64,000 bases of DNA from Diabrotica undecimpunctata. Lineage: Eukaryota > Arthropoda > Insecta > Coleoptera > Chrysomelidae. Shown in pieces: positions 12,014 to 22,139 of this stretch; position 1 is the stretch's first letter; each line of letters begins with the position of its first letter. The notes beneath the pieces are model-generated. The model had not been told where the DNA came from, made no database searches, and saw only the letters and a list, made by a program, of their open reading frames with translations. The DNA lies in NCBI RefSeq assembly GCF_040954645.1, contig NC_092809.1:132049914-132113913 (forward strand), written 5' to 3'. The translations under genes and the position numbers were made by a program.

Positions 12014-12312
12014 ATGAAGTACTTCGCAGTACCTATCAGTAAACAAAAAGAATTAGTAAACATAATCAAAGAGAGGAAAATTCAATACTTGGGTCATGTG
12101 TTGAGAGGTGAAAGATATGAATTATTCCGCATCGTATTAAAAGGTAAAGTACAGGGCACAAGATCGGTAGGAAGACGCCCGAATTCATGGTTGAAGGACC
12201 TGAGGAAATTACTTGATCCCTCATCTTCAGAAATCTTTCGTGCAGCAGTTTCCAAAGCTATAATTGCCATTCGGATCGCCAAACTTCGAAAGGAGACGGC
12301 ACAATAAGAAGA
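12014..12312 (+). mobile_element. Non-LTR retrotransposon C-terminal fragment, (AAG)n-tailed family
   Basis: The 97-codon frame carries the C-terminal signature of the 'endonuclease-reverse transcriptase' LINE family common in insects: IKERKIQYLGHVLRG, then YELFRIVLKGKVQGTRSVG, GRRPNSWLKDLR and an AIRIAKLR end. It is followed at once by AAGAAGAAAAAGG. The same signature and tail recur at 29198, 33300 (minus), 46650 and 63612. All catalytic domains are missing here. Confidence 0.75.
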
Positions 12313-12484
12313 AAAAGGATGTGGACCGAAAACAGGTGTAGATGGGAGGGTAAAAAGATATTTGGGGAAAAATGACCTCGCGTGGACAGGTTTGCTATTT
12401 CTGCCGTATACATGTCCTCTACCAAGATCACAAAGGAGTATTTACCCGCTACCGATACTCCTTGGGTATGCATTAAAAACTTAG

Positions 12485-12832
12485 AGAAACTTTTAAAACT
12501 AAGCTGCCTATATCCCTGAAAAGAGAAGTATTTGATCAATGCGCCCTACTAGGTTTGACATACGGAGCCGAAACATTTACCTTAACAAAAGCTTCAGCTA
12601 CCAAATTGAAAGTCACACAAAGAAGAATAGAGCGACCCATGTTAGGAATAACTCTGCTAGACAAACGAAACTAAAAAACGAAGATATCAGGATAAGGACT
12701 AAGGTAATATCATCGAAAGTATAGCCAGACTAAAATGGAGATGGGCAGGACACATAGCTTAAATGACGGATGGGTGATGGACAAAGAGGTTATTGGAATG
12801 GAGACTAAGGCAGCCTCCACGATATCTCAAAC
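12485..12832 (+). mobile_element. Non-LTR retrotransposon C-terminal fragment, frameshifted
   Basis: The reading REVFDQCALLGLTYGAETFT then LTKASATKLKVTQRRIERP matches the post-RT region of RTE-like LINEs (a YGAETWTLT block followed by a VTQRAMERSMLG block). Frameshifts and stops follow from about 12670, and a GDGQRGYWNGD echo of the RWxRRLLEW block is visible near 12775. The fragment runs directly into an endonuclease fragment at 12836, which is the wrong order for one element. Confidence 0.65.
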
Positions 12833-12835
12833 GAC

Positions 12836-13081
12836 AATGGACAAAGGCTCGTAGAGCTAGCATCGGCTAACGATATGCTTGTAAAGTCTACTATGTTCCA
12901 ACATAAAAACATTTATAAACAGACTTGGGTCTCTAATGACCACTCCACGCGGAACCAAATTGACCACGTAATTATCGATGCTAGACATGGAAGTAATGTG
13001 CTGGATGTAAGAAGCCTCAGGGGAGCAGATGGAGATACAGACCATCACCTAGTAAGAGCAAAAATCAGGTTGAGAATATGA
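12836..13081 (+). mobile_element. LINE endonuclease (EEP fold) fragment
   Basis: The frame reads NDNGQRLVELASANDMLVKS, then TMFQHKNIYKQTWVS, then NQIDHVIIDARHGSNVLDVR, then RGADGDTDHHLVRAKIR. This is the C-terminal half of the apurinic-like endonuclease of RTE-type LINEs, including the catalytic NQIDH and SDHxLV-type (here TDHHLV) histidine motifs. It is followed by non-coding sequence, and reverse transcriptase only resumes at about 13430, so a stretch between them is lost. Confidence 0.78.
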
Positions 13082-13429
13082 GAATATATTTTCGTACCAA
13101 GCCTGGAATTCCGTCTTTAAATTTATTTGCTCCTTCTAGACGGCGGACTAGTTCTGCAACACATCCCAACAGTTAATTTTTTGTTACAAGAAAACCAACA
13201 GTTTCTAAATATAAAATCCAATCTACTATGGATTGTTCTTCAGCTGGTCTTCAGCCTTTGAACTCTGTGGGTGCTTTTCCAAACGACATTCCATATCGAA
13301 TGGAATCCAATACTTATTAAAGAGTTTCTTTTGTATAATTTTTTCTTTTTTCAGACATAGCTTATTCAGTTTAGTAAAAGTTTTTCTTGAATCTGGAAAG
13401 AGGAAGTGCATAATTCTTGGTCGGTAATA

Positions 13430-14946
13430 GGCTACAGTATATATTGTTTGTATTTGTTGTAGAAATAGGCAGCGGAATAAGACAAGGGGATTCATTAAGC
13501 CCCCTGCTCTTCAATTTGATCATGGATGAAATCATCAAAACCGTTAACAAAGGAAGAGGGTCCAGAATGGGAAACAAAGAAATCAAAATACTCTGTTACG
13601 CAGACGACGCAATATTGATAGCCCAAGATGAAGATAGTCTGCAAAGACTGGTCCACAGATTTAACACAAGAGCAAAAGAATTTAATATGACAATCTCATC
13701 TCAGAAAACTAAAACAATAGTAGTCAGCAAAGAACCAACCAGATGTAAAATAGAAATTTATGACATCAGTATTGAACAAGTAATGAAAATAAAATACATG
13801 GGAATTACACTGTCTAGCTATGAAGACCCAGACAAAGAAGTGAGAGATCAAGTACAAAAAGCAAGTAGACTGGCAGGATGCCTTAATAACACTATATGGC
13901 GAAACAGACACATTAACACTGAGAAGTCAAGAATTTATAAAGCCAGTGTAAGACCAATAATGACATACGCCTCAGAAACAAGACCCGACACAGTCACAAC
14001 GCAAAGGCTACTGGAAACGGCAGAGATGAGAGTACTGAGAAGAATTACAGGAAATACGCTGAGAGATCGAAAGAGAAGTGAAGACATTAGAAGAAAATGT
14101 AACGTACAGTGTATAAATGAATGGACACAAAATAGAAAAAAAGAATGGAATAACCACATAAGCAGAATGGAGGAGACCCGTGTCGTCAAAATAGCATAGC
14201 TTAGCTTTGTGCTCTCCAATTATAAAAACTGGCAGGACCCTGGTCTACCTGGCCTTTCGGCATACGACCGTTAGCGCCTCCACTGCCCCTACGAGTCCGA
14301 CACCAAAATGAGGGTGGCGCGTTGCATACGCATCGCGGGCATCCACCCTCCCCGTAGTACCTGTGTTGCGATTACCTCACCCATCCGTTATCCCCTCCCA
14401 CGGGCGGACAGGTGATGCAGGCAGAGGAATTTCCACCTCGCACGTAGACAGGTCGCCGCCGAGGATCTCTCCTCTACCACTCTTAAATCTCCAGGCGGGT
14501 ACGTGCCGAGACACCGACGCCCTTACTGGTGGTGTAAGGCCAAAACAGGTGTGTACGGGCTCAGTTCGTTCAACCTCGCCTGGTTCTCTTGGAATGAGAG
14601 TAGAGTGGTCCCACGAGAGTCTCGTCTCGGATACTAGGAGTGTAGACCGGTGACCGTGACGCCTAAGCGCCTCGAGTGCGTTTCTACAGACCCGACACCT
14701 CAAGCGACGGCTCTCCACCTCTCGATTCCTACCTATTAGTCGCCTCTTACGACAGGCAGAGCCTTCTGACCTCGGCCGTATTCTTATCTCCGCGAGCCGA
14801 ACGGAGCGTCAAAATAGCAAGAGATAAGTCACCAATCGGCAGAAGAAGTATCGGAAGACCGCGCAAAAGGTGGAGTGACAACCTTCCATAGAGGTATTAA
14901 TCCGCCAATGAACAAGTAGAATTACTTATAAAGAGGAAGAAGAAGA
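13430..14946 (+). mobile_element. Non-LTR retrotransposon reverse transcriptase, interrupted by a 610 bp insertion
   Basis: The RT palm to C-terminus is open from about 13430 to 14199. GSGIRQGDSLSPLLFNLIMDE is motif B, ILCYADDAILIA is motif C with the catalytic YADD, and MKIKYMGITLSS is motif D/E. Then come VRPIMTYASETR and a VLRRITGNTLRDRKR block. The frame is broken at 14197 by a G+C-rich insert and resumes at 14807 with the same bases, continuing RVVKIARDKSPIGRRS, then GRPRKRWSDNLP, to a stop at 14891. The element ends in AAGAGGAAGAAGAAGAAGAA at 14931-14950. Without the insert the RT half would be one open frame, so it was young when hit. The 5' part is missing or is the fragment at 12836. 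Confidence 0.85.
14197..14806 (-). mobile_element. G+C-rich SINE-like or non-LTR-derived insertion with 13 bp target duplication
   Basis: This 610 bp block is far more G+C-rich than its surroundings and lies inside a reverse transcriptase ORF. The 13 bp CGTCAAAATAGCA occurs at 14184-14196 and again at 14807-14819, a target-site duplication. Read on the minus strand the insert contains CTGTCGTAAGAGGCGACTAA near its start, a motif that recurs in insect repeats as I remember them. It ends in AGCTAAGCTA, a possible short tandem tail. A 113-codon minus-strand frame (14377-14718) has no recognised domain and is probably chance in G+C-rich DNA. A target-primed retrotransposition product is the likeliest reading. 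Confidence 0.68.
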
Positions 14947-14949
14947 AGA

Positions 14950-16536
14950 ATATATTTTTTGTACTCTGTTACCGACCGTGAAAAAGCACTATTTTAGGAG
15001 ACCACTTTTGAATATTTTAAAATTTCATTCACCTTTAAAACAGTGAAGTACCACGAATATTATTATTTTTTTCCGTTTAGAAACAAACTTTTGGAAAAAT
15101 GACAAGAATTAATATATTGCTCTTCATGAAAGTAATTCTTCCAAAAAATACAATTTTGTTCAACTTTCACAGTAAATGCTCAAGTGAATCATTGGTTTAT
15201 TACCTTTAAGAAAAAAATATGAATATTTATCAATATTTAATGACTACGTTCCCCTAATTCCGACTTCCTGGTCGGTAAAATGTTGATTTTATGTTTTAAT
15301 GCACCTTTTACCTACGGTTCTTTAATTGTAAATTAATTTTAATTGAAAAATTGAATTGATATATTAACAAACGCTTAATAAGGCCAAGACACATGCACAA
15401 TGCTTCTTCTAACCTGCCTTATATAGTTTGGCATTACCACTGAGAAATCCGTTAAAATTTGTCAAATTTTGCATTAGTAATGGGCTTGCTTATAATTGTA
15501 ATGTTGCCATATTTAGGATTTATAAAAGGAAATTATTAAAAGTGTCAGTAGTTACATGGACTTTTCATAATGCTTTTAATGCTGAAAAACATTAATTGCA
15601 GTCGGCGATAGGACATGGTCGGCAAAGAGTACAGTTACCTTATTTTGAATTATATTATAAAACCTGAAGGCTATTAAATTCTTAGCGTAGCCCATATTTT
15701 TTTTCACATTATATAAAATGCAAATGAACATATAAGTCCCGATAATGTGAACACCATTCTGTTCGAATTTTATAGAAAAATCAGAAATATAAAAAGAAAT
15801 TTGATCTTAATCTGTATCAATATCGACACGATAGCTTTCAATCGAATCTCGCCAGTCAGCGATAAAATCGCTAGCAGTCTGCGCGGGTCCCATCACCGTT
15901 TTCTATGACTGCGGTGGTCGCTTTTCTATATCATATCCCGAATCCCGATTGTGTTTCATTCAGTTCTTTTATTTCCGGGGCAAATGTCTTAGAACGCGGT
16001 CGTGGCTGTGCCTGTCCCTGCTCCCATAATCTTCGATCAACGATCGCGTGTCACCGCGATGCGGTGCATCTTTGTTTTTTTCGCCGTGTCCTCAACTCGA
16101 GAAGTGTCAAATTGGGACAAAAGGTAAATATTCTCCATGTATGTTGTTCATATCGAACATATTTATGCAAAGAAACAAAAGTGTTGGAAAACTTTACTTT
16201 TTCTTTTCTTATTGTGGCATTTTTTTATTAATCGGCAAGTAAATTAACTAAATTATTTTTTTGTTGAAATTAAGATCCAGAATTTGGTATTTACACTAAT
16301 TTTAAGAATCATTACTTAATTGAAACAATATGGAAATATCAATACTCTCATCCAGAAACTTACAAAAATACAACAATAATAAGGTTTGGACACCATTATT
16401 TAATCATTCCATACATTCACTTCCATAAATTCAACAGTATAGTAATAAGGACATATTTATGTATTGGCTTTATCATTTGTCCTTATCGTAAAATTGCTAA
16501 TGAATTTTTAGTGCGTTTTTCTTTTTTCTATTCGTA
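14950..16536. other. Intergenic A+T-rich stretch; small G+C-richer island at about 15820-16125
   Basis: No gene is supported here. From about 15820 to 16125 the sequence is locally richer in CpG and ends in AAAAG followed by GTAAAT, which could be a 5' exon with a donor, but its frames show no recognisable protein. The rest is non-coding A+T-rich sequence. Confidence 0.35.
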
Positions 16537-17000
16537 TTGCCGAATATAAGCCTTTTCCAGATCTTTCCATACATGTCTATTGTGGTCACTAGGCCACATT
16601 GGTCATGCAGATCTTTTAATGTCGTAATTCCAACGCATTTGAGGCTTTCTTTTTCTTGTAAGGCTTTCTTTCTGATCTTTTTCTTTGTAAGGTCGCCAAT
16701 TCCCTATTTTCTGATTCCATCTATCATTCTTAAGACGTTCGTTTTATACAGTTTGATTCCACTTTGATTTAGCTGCTTGTTTGCCATCTTTTTTACTTTT
16801 GATGTATTCCAAATTTTTTCGTAAGTCTTGTAATCTTTAAGTGAGATACCCACCATATGCCTTTCCAACGCTTTGAGTTTTTCTTTTCTTCTCAACATTT
16901 ACGTACAAGTTTGAGTTCCGTATGTGAGAAATGATATAGTTTTAAAGGCATATTTTTATCTGTGTATTAAGTTTCCCTTATTCTTACTCGTCTGCTTATT
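16537..17000 (-). mobile_element. Degenerate LINE post-RT fragment
   Basis: On the minus strand a frame reads FLTYGTQTCT, a stop, then KEKLKALERHMVGISLKDYK, then VLRMIDGIRK. This resembles the YGAQTW and ALERRMLGISLKDRKT segments of RTE-like LINEs. It is short and broken, so confidence is moderate. Confidence 0.5.
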
Positions 17001-17042
17001 TCGGCAGTATGATTTTCTTTGTTTTTCTTGACATTTTCATCT

Positions 17043-17046
<4 letters not shown>

Positions 17047-17093
<47 letters not shown>
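17047..17093. repeat. (TA)n microsatellite abutting a mariner-like TIR
   Basis: A pure TA run of about 46 bp ends exactly at the CAGGGTG terminus of the element starting at 17094. Tc1/mariner elements insert at TA, so the run is either the target or an expansion of the duplicated dinucleotide. Confidence 0.85.
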
Positions 17094-17096
<3 letters not shown>

Positions 17097-17578
17097 GGTG
17101 TTTCAAAAAGGTATGTTATAAATTAAATTACGCATTCCGGGGACAAAAATAAATTGATTGAATCCAACTTACCTTAGTACAAAAAAAAACAATAAAAATT
17201 ATTTTTTTTTGCATTATCTCCTAAACTACTTGATATTTTGTAATAAAAATTGGACACGTTACTTTCTTGTTCTGAAAGCATTTTTCATAAAAAAGAGAAA
17301 AAAACAAAATCTAAGCGCACAGAAAAATTTTAAGGGGGGTGTACAGCCCTAAATCCCCCCAAACTTTTGAGTACGTTCAAATCAAATGAATTTTGTGGCA
17401 TCATTAGTTTAACACATTATTTTTAAAATTTTTTTGCCTCTTATCACTTTTTTCAAAAAACAGTTTTTTTGTGTTACGGCCCTTTCCATTAACCTTTAAA
17501 AAATTACGTGCAACTAAATAAATGGCTTAAATGAATTAACAAGTACAAAAAATGTCTATAACCTCTATAAATATGATA

Positions 17579-18745
17579 TTACAATAAATGTTCAAAATGA
17601 CCTCCATTTTCTTCAATACACATTCGGTATCGTTTTAATAATGAACATAGAAGGCGCTGAAAAATCATATTTTTCTGACGAAATTGATTTGCAGCTTCAA
17701 TTATTCTAACCCTCAATTGTTGTTCGTCCTCTATTGTTACAGAATACACTTTCTCTTTCATAAACCCCCAAAAACAAAAGTTGATGGGGTTAAGACCTGG
17801 ACTTCTGGGTGGCCAAGAAATAGGTGCGTCACGACCCCTTCCAATCCACCGACCAGGATACTGCCTGCAAAGGTACTCCCGGACTTCATTACTGTAATGC
17901 GGTGGAGCGCCATGTTGTAGAAACCACATATTTTGCCTTATTGCAATATTCACTTCTTCCAAATACTCTTGTAAATCTTTTGCCAAGAACTGCAAATAAT
18001 TATTACCATTTAAATTGTTGGGAAGAAATACTGGGCCTATTAGATTGTTATCCACAATTCCTGCCCAAACATTAACTTTGAAAGTCCTTTGGTGATGAGT
18101 CGTTTTTTTGGCGTGAGGATTTTCGTCGGCCAAAATGTGCTCGTTATGATGATTTGTTATTCCATTTCTACTGAAGGTAGCCTCGTCGGTAAACAAAATA
18201 TTTCTAATAAAATTAACATTTCGAGTGTTTTCCATTAACAACCAATCGCACAATCCAATCCTTTTAGGATAATCTTCAACCAATAACTCTTGAACCGTTA
18301 TTAAGTGATAGGGTTTAAGCAGCTGATCCTTCAAACGCCTCCAAACCCTTACGTGAGGAACATTTAGTTAAGCAGCTATTCCTTCTTCTCTTTAAAGATG
18401 TAAAAAAAAGTTAAGCAGCTATTATCCTTGTACTTGTTCCAGGGACTTCTTCAATGATTTCTAAAATGTCTTCATCAGTTGCATTCATTATTGGACGACC
18501 ACTATTCCCAGCAACTTGCGGTTGGAACGTACCCGGTTCCCGTAAACAAGGATCAGTGGACAGAAATAATCGTCTATCGGGTGTGTTTCGATTGGGGTAT
18601 TTTACTACATAATGCCTTGCGGCTGCTGCACTATTTCCTTGACATTCACCTACGATATTCCCGATAGTTTATTGAAATCATAATATAATCTGATCCAACC
18701 CAAAGTTAAATGCATATCTGCCATTTCCTGAAATGTGTAGGCCAT
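17579..18745 (-). pseudogene. DDE transposase (Tc1/mariner superfamily, DD41D-like), inactive
   Basis: An open frame of 251 codons (18334-17579) carries the catalytic half. ILFTDEATFSRNG holds the first aspartate, and KVNVWAGIVDNNLIGPVFLP follows. MWFLQHGAPPHYS is where the family has FQHDGAP, so the second aspartate is histidine. SPGLNPINFCFWG is where the family has SPDLTPLDFFLWG, so the third acidic residue is asparagine and the SPD aspartate is glycine. Only one of three catalytic acids is left. Upstream, ATG at 18745 starts MAYTFQEMADMHLTLG. A frame change leads to GNSAAAARHY and NRNTPDRRLF, then a stop caused by a 28 bp insert between 15 bp repeats at 18366-18423. The spacing between acids two and three is 43, two more than relatives. 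Confidence 0.88.
18366..18423 (-). mobile_element. 28 bp insert with poly(A)-like end and 15 bp target duplication
   Basis: AGTTAAGCAGCTATT occurs at 18366-18380 and identically at 18409-18423. The 28 bp between them end in a run of A on the plus strand. A perfect duplication around an A-ended insert is the pattern of a very short retroposed fragment. It introduces the stop that splits the transposase frame. Confidence 0.55.
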
Positions 18746-19329
18746 TGTAATATCAAAATTTTTAATATTAATCTTATTCACACAATAAATGATAGCTTCA
18801 AATTATCGACTATTATTGATGGAACTGTTTGTAATTATTGTATCCGTAGAAACTAATTGCCAACTAGGAAAAACTAGTTTTGCGAAAAAGTGATGAGGCA
18901 AAAAAGTTTTAAAAATAATGTGTTAAACTAATGATGCCACAAAATTCATTTGATTTGAACGTACTCAAAAGTTTGGGGGAATTTAGGGCTGCACACCCCC
19001 CTTAAAATTTTTCTTTTTGTGCGCTTAGATTTTGTTGTTTCTTTTGTATGAAAAATGTTTTCAGAACAAGAAAGTAACGTGTCCATTTTTATTACAAAAT
19101 GTCAAGTAGTTTAGGAGATAATGCAAAAAAACAATTTTTATTTTGTAACTTCAAAGGGCTGTAACTTTTTTTGTGTACAGTTTTGTACTAAGGTAAGTTG
19201 GATTCAATCAATTTATTTTTGTCCCCGGAATGCGTGATTTAATTTATGACATACCTTTTTGAAACACCCTGCATATATTAAACCTAAAGCCAACATTAAT
19301 ATCTACTAATACAAAAATTAATATTAAAC

Positions 19330-19725
19330 TCAACAGGCTTCCGGGTTGAACCGCGTTGATTATTACTGCGTCGAGCTTTCGACATCCTCTCTGATGTCTG
19401 CTTCGGACTTCCAAGGTCTGTCTCCCGAGATCCCAGACACTAATACACTGATCACTAATCAATCCATTACTGCTATTGATAACAGGGAACGGTTCATTAA
19501 TACCGTCGATGGTGACGTGGTTTTGGTGGAGATTGCAGTGGGGGTTGGATCAAACATTTCTGACGGGATTTTGATTGAAGGGTGGGGCGGACGATATTTT
19601 CTATATGAGAAGTCTGAGGTAATTCTTGGTTTATAGAAGCGGATGGGGGCTATGGTTCTAGAGTTTTCAAAATCAATTTTGTGACCTGTATGGAGATCCT
19701 TCTTCAAATATAATACATACGCAAA
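19330..19725 (-). mobile_element. Penelope-like element 3' remnant (GIY-YIG C-terminal part and downstream hairpin)
   Basis: On the minus strand a frame reads KKDLHTGHKIDFENSRTIAP, then IRFYKPRI, similar to the H-TGH-x-I-x-FE...I stretch near the C-terminus of Penelope-like proteins. Downstream (19432-19385) comes CCGAAGC, then a stem GACATC/GATGTC, then GAAA. This is the same layout as the hairpin after the intact Penelope-like ORF at 51483. The N-terminal domains are absent. Confidence 0.5.
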
Positions 19726-20290
19726 TAGGCGTTAATCGAACAGACGTAAATGAACTAAGTATTATCAGGTTTGAAGATATAAAAAGAGCAGTCGCCATCA
19801 ACCTCGGTGTTACAACCCGTGGTGGGTTTTAGCTGTTTAGAAGGCTTCTCCTTGTCTCTGCTATTCTTCCATACAACATTTTTTCTTCAAGTCTCATTCA
19901 GATGTCCAAGACATGCCAGTTTTCTCTATTTTACAAACCTAACTATGTCCTCCTCTCCCATCAACTCTTGAAATCTAAAATGACTTCTAGTTCTTCACGA
20001 AATACCTTCCGCCACCGATCCGCAGATCCTTTGAGTATTTTCCTTTCAAAAATTGGAAGAGAGGACTTATCTGTCTTTATGATAAACCACGTTTTAGCAA
20101 CAAAGGTAATAACTTGTCTCAGTCATCTTACTCAATGTTTTGTACAATTTAATTTTGGTTTATGTTGAGAGCAATGTACTTTTACATTAGCGTTGTGTAC
20201 TGTATTTACAGTAGCGTTTACATTGTGTACTATAATTATTACAGTTAAAATCAGTCCTTTTACCACCACGTGAATATCTATGTTAAAAAG
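19726..20290. other. Unassigned stretch between two retroelement remnants
   Basis: No frame in this interval resembles a known domain. A frame at 19902-20168 is short and without family resemblance. Nothing else can be supported. Confidence 0.3.
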
Positions 20291-20997
20291 TATGGCAATA
20301 AATCATGTTTATGAAAGAAGGTCTGCTTGATTTGACTCCAACATGCCTTCCCTTGGGAACCTGTCAAAGTAACCGTCACAAGCCTTATGGGTTGAGAGTC
20401 TTCCAAAGTAATCGTCACAAATTATACGGTTTCGTCGGTACTCCAAAGTTTTGCATTATGTATGCTAGAACACTTCTTATCAAGCAATCAAATGCTTTAT
20501 CTAAATCTATAAACAGTATGTGCAGGTCCACATTATACTCTAAGCGCGTATTGTTTGTCGGAATAGGACGATATACACATTGATACTCCTGGAATATATC
20601 TTCCGCTATATTGACAACCTTCTTTTTGGTACACCATAGAGGACTCTATATGCCACGTTTAGAGGTATAACTTCCTTTGTATTTGTACACGTTAATTTAT
20701 CACCTATCTCTATATGTCGAATTAATACCTGATTCACCTTGATCACCTGCTTTAAACAGCTCTTATTTAAGTTGATCTTCTCTGTACTGCAGTTTGCTTC
20801 TCAACGTTTATTAGATCCTCGAAATACTCTAGAGCCCATCTGACAATCACCTCATTCCCGAGAAGTCTTCTCTCTCTGTCTTTGCATTAGTTAGTCCTTG
20901 ATTGGAAAACGTAAGTCGGTCCAATTTACCGAACTTCCTGGCTTCATTCTGTCGATTTAGACTTTCAATTTCCTTATCTCCAGGTAATGGTTGAGAA
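20290..20997 (-). mobile_element. Degenerate LINE reverse transcriptase, cut by the LTR retrotransposon
   Basis: On the minus strand, broken frames contain NEARKFGKLDR (connector before RT), then RWALEYFEDLINVE (compare RWAEYFEELLN), then EYNVDLHILFIDLDKAFDCL, which is RT motif A with the aspartate. Stops and frameshifts are frequent. The remnant ends next to the left LTR at 21002. I saw no continuation beyond the right LTR. Confidence 0.6.
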
Positions 20998-21001
20998 GTA
21001 G

Positions 21002-21369
21002 TGTAACACTTGCCGTGCTACAATAATATATACAAGGCCAGAATCGCTCGTTGTCGAAGAGAATTGGGCGGGGTTATAGAAACTATATCGTATTTTAAAT
21101 TCAAGCACAATTAGATAATATGAAATTATAATTTATTATTGGACGCCACCCCTGGTTTATCCTCGAAGGGGAAGAGCAAAAAAAAATTAAGATTTATTGA
21201 AAGTTTACAAGAAAACTATTCTTTATTATTTCTTCGTAATGAACAAAAAGAAAACATTAAAAGTTACGTCATCCCAAAGGGATTCCAAAATATTATTTTA
21301 TGTTAACATTATCATAAACAAAAAATCTTTGTATCGTATTAAATTAAGAATTGGTTATAAAGAAAATGA

Positions 21370-21462
<93 letters not shown>

Positions 21463-22139
21463 CCCCAAATTTCGAAATTTGTTTACATTGAAAATAATAT
21501 AGTTATTTATCAACTAGGAACAATGAAGAAAATAAACCTTTAAATTAAATTAGAACACTTCACTATATTTTCATTTTTTTTTTGAGTTCATAATCATTTC
21601 TGTTGTCTTGAAAGTAGGTATAATAAAAATTGGTACAACCTTAATCTGCTCTGTTTCTCTTCTTATTTAATCAGTCACCAAATAAACCATTGATTCAGCT
21701 ACGTACTATATCAAATCACCACCATCCTAGATAAGAGGGGTTAGGGATTCCATAAAAAGATACTGCTACTGGGCCATGATCTAGAATAACTCCATAGCAA
21801 TACTATCTTGCGACGAGTATTAGAAATATAATATCAGCATTATAGCCTCTCCAATAAGGGTCTCTGAATTGAGACCCACTTTGGAAACACGTCTTAACGG
21901 TTGGACGGTCTTAACAGAAAAGAGCGAAGCGCTATCATGGCGCCTGAATCTGGAAATTGGGCGTGAGTGACAAGTTGAAAAATATGCTCATCTACCGGAT
22001 ATATTTGGGAATTACAGAAGAATCCTTGAGTCGGCTACAGGTAGGTACTTGACAGATAGATGGGGCTATTAGTTTTATTAAAAAAAAATATAATCGAAAT
22101 ATATAATGAGTTTCTTTTAAATCTTTTGAAACGGTTACA
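21002..22139 (-). repeat. Left LTR (3' LTR in element orientation)
   Basis: 1138 bp, TG...CA borders. It carries an expanded (TA)n of about 90 bp at 21369-21459; the other LTR has about 12 bp there. Outside this tract it is nearly identical to the copy at 26487-27549. Examples of differences are GACGCC versus GACGTC near 21150/26630 and TATCCTC versus TATCTTC nearby. Confidence 0.92.

Larger units (their letters stand above)
17094..19271 (-). mobile_element. Tc1/mariner-superfamily DNA transposon with TIRs of nearly 400 bp
   Basis: The left end, starting CAGGGTGTTTCAAAAAGG, is repeated in inverse orientation at the right end. Similarity extends inward for about 370-390 bp per arm: both arms contain ACGCATTCCGGGGAC, CTTACCTTAGTAC, GCATTATCTCCTAAACTACT, a GGGGGGTGT block and TGGCATCATTAGTTTAACAC. 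The left border is TA; the right flank reads CA where TA is expected. The arms differ by small indels, so the copy is not very young. Such long arms are unusual in this superfamily, where TIRs are mostly tens of bases. The transposase lies on the minus strand between the arms. Confidence 0.85.

Noticed and set aside
14377..14718. 113-codon minus-strand and 96-codon plus-strand frames in the G+C-rich insert
   Set aside because: Overlapping long frames on both strands are expected in G+C-rich DNA; neither resembles a protein family.
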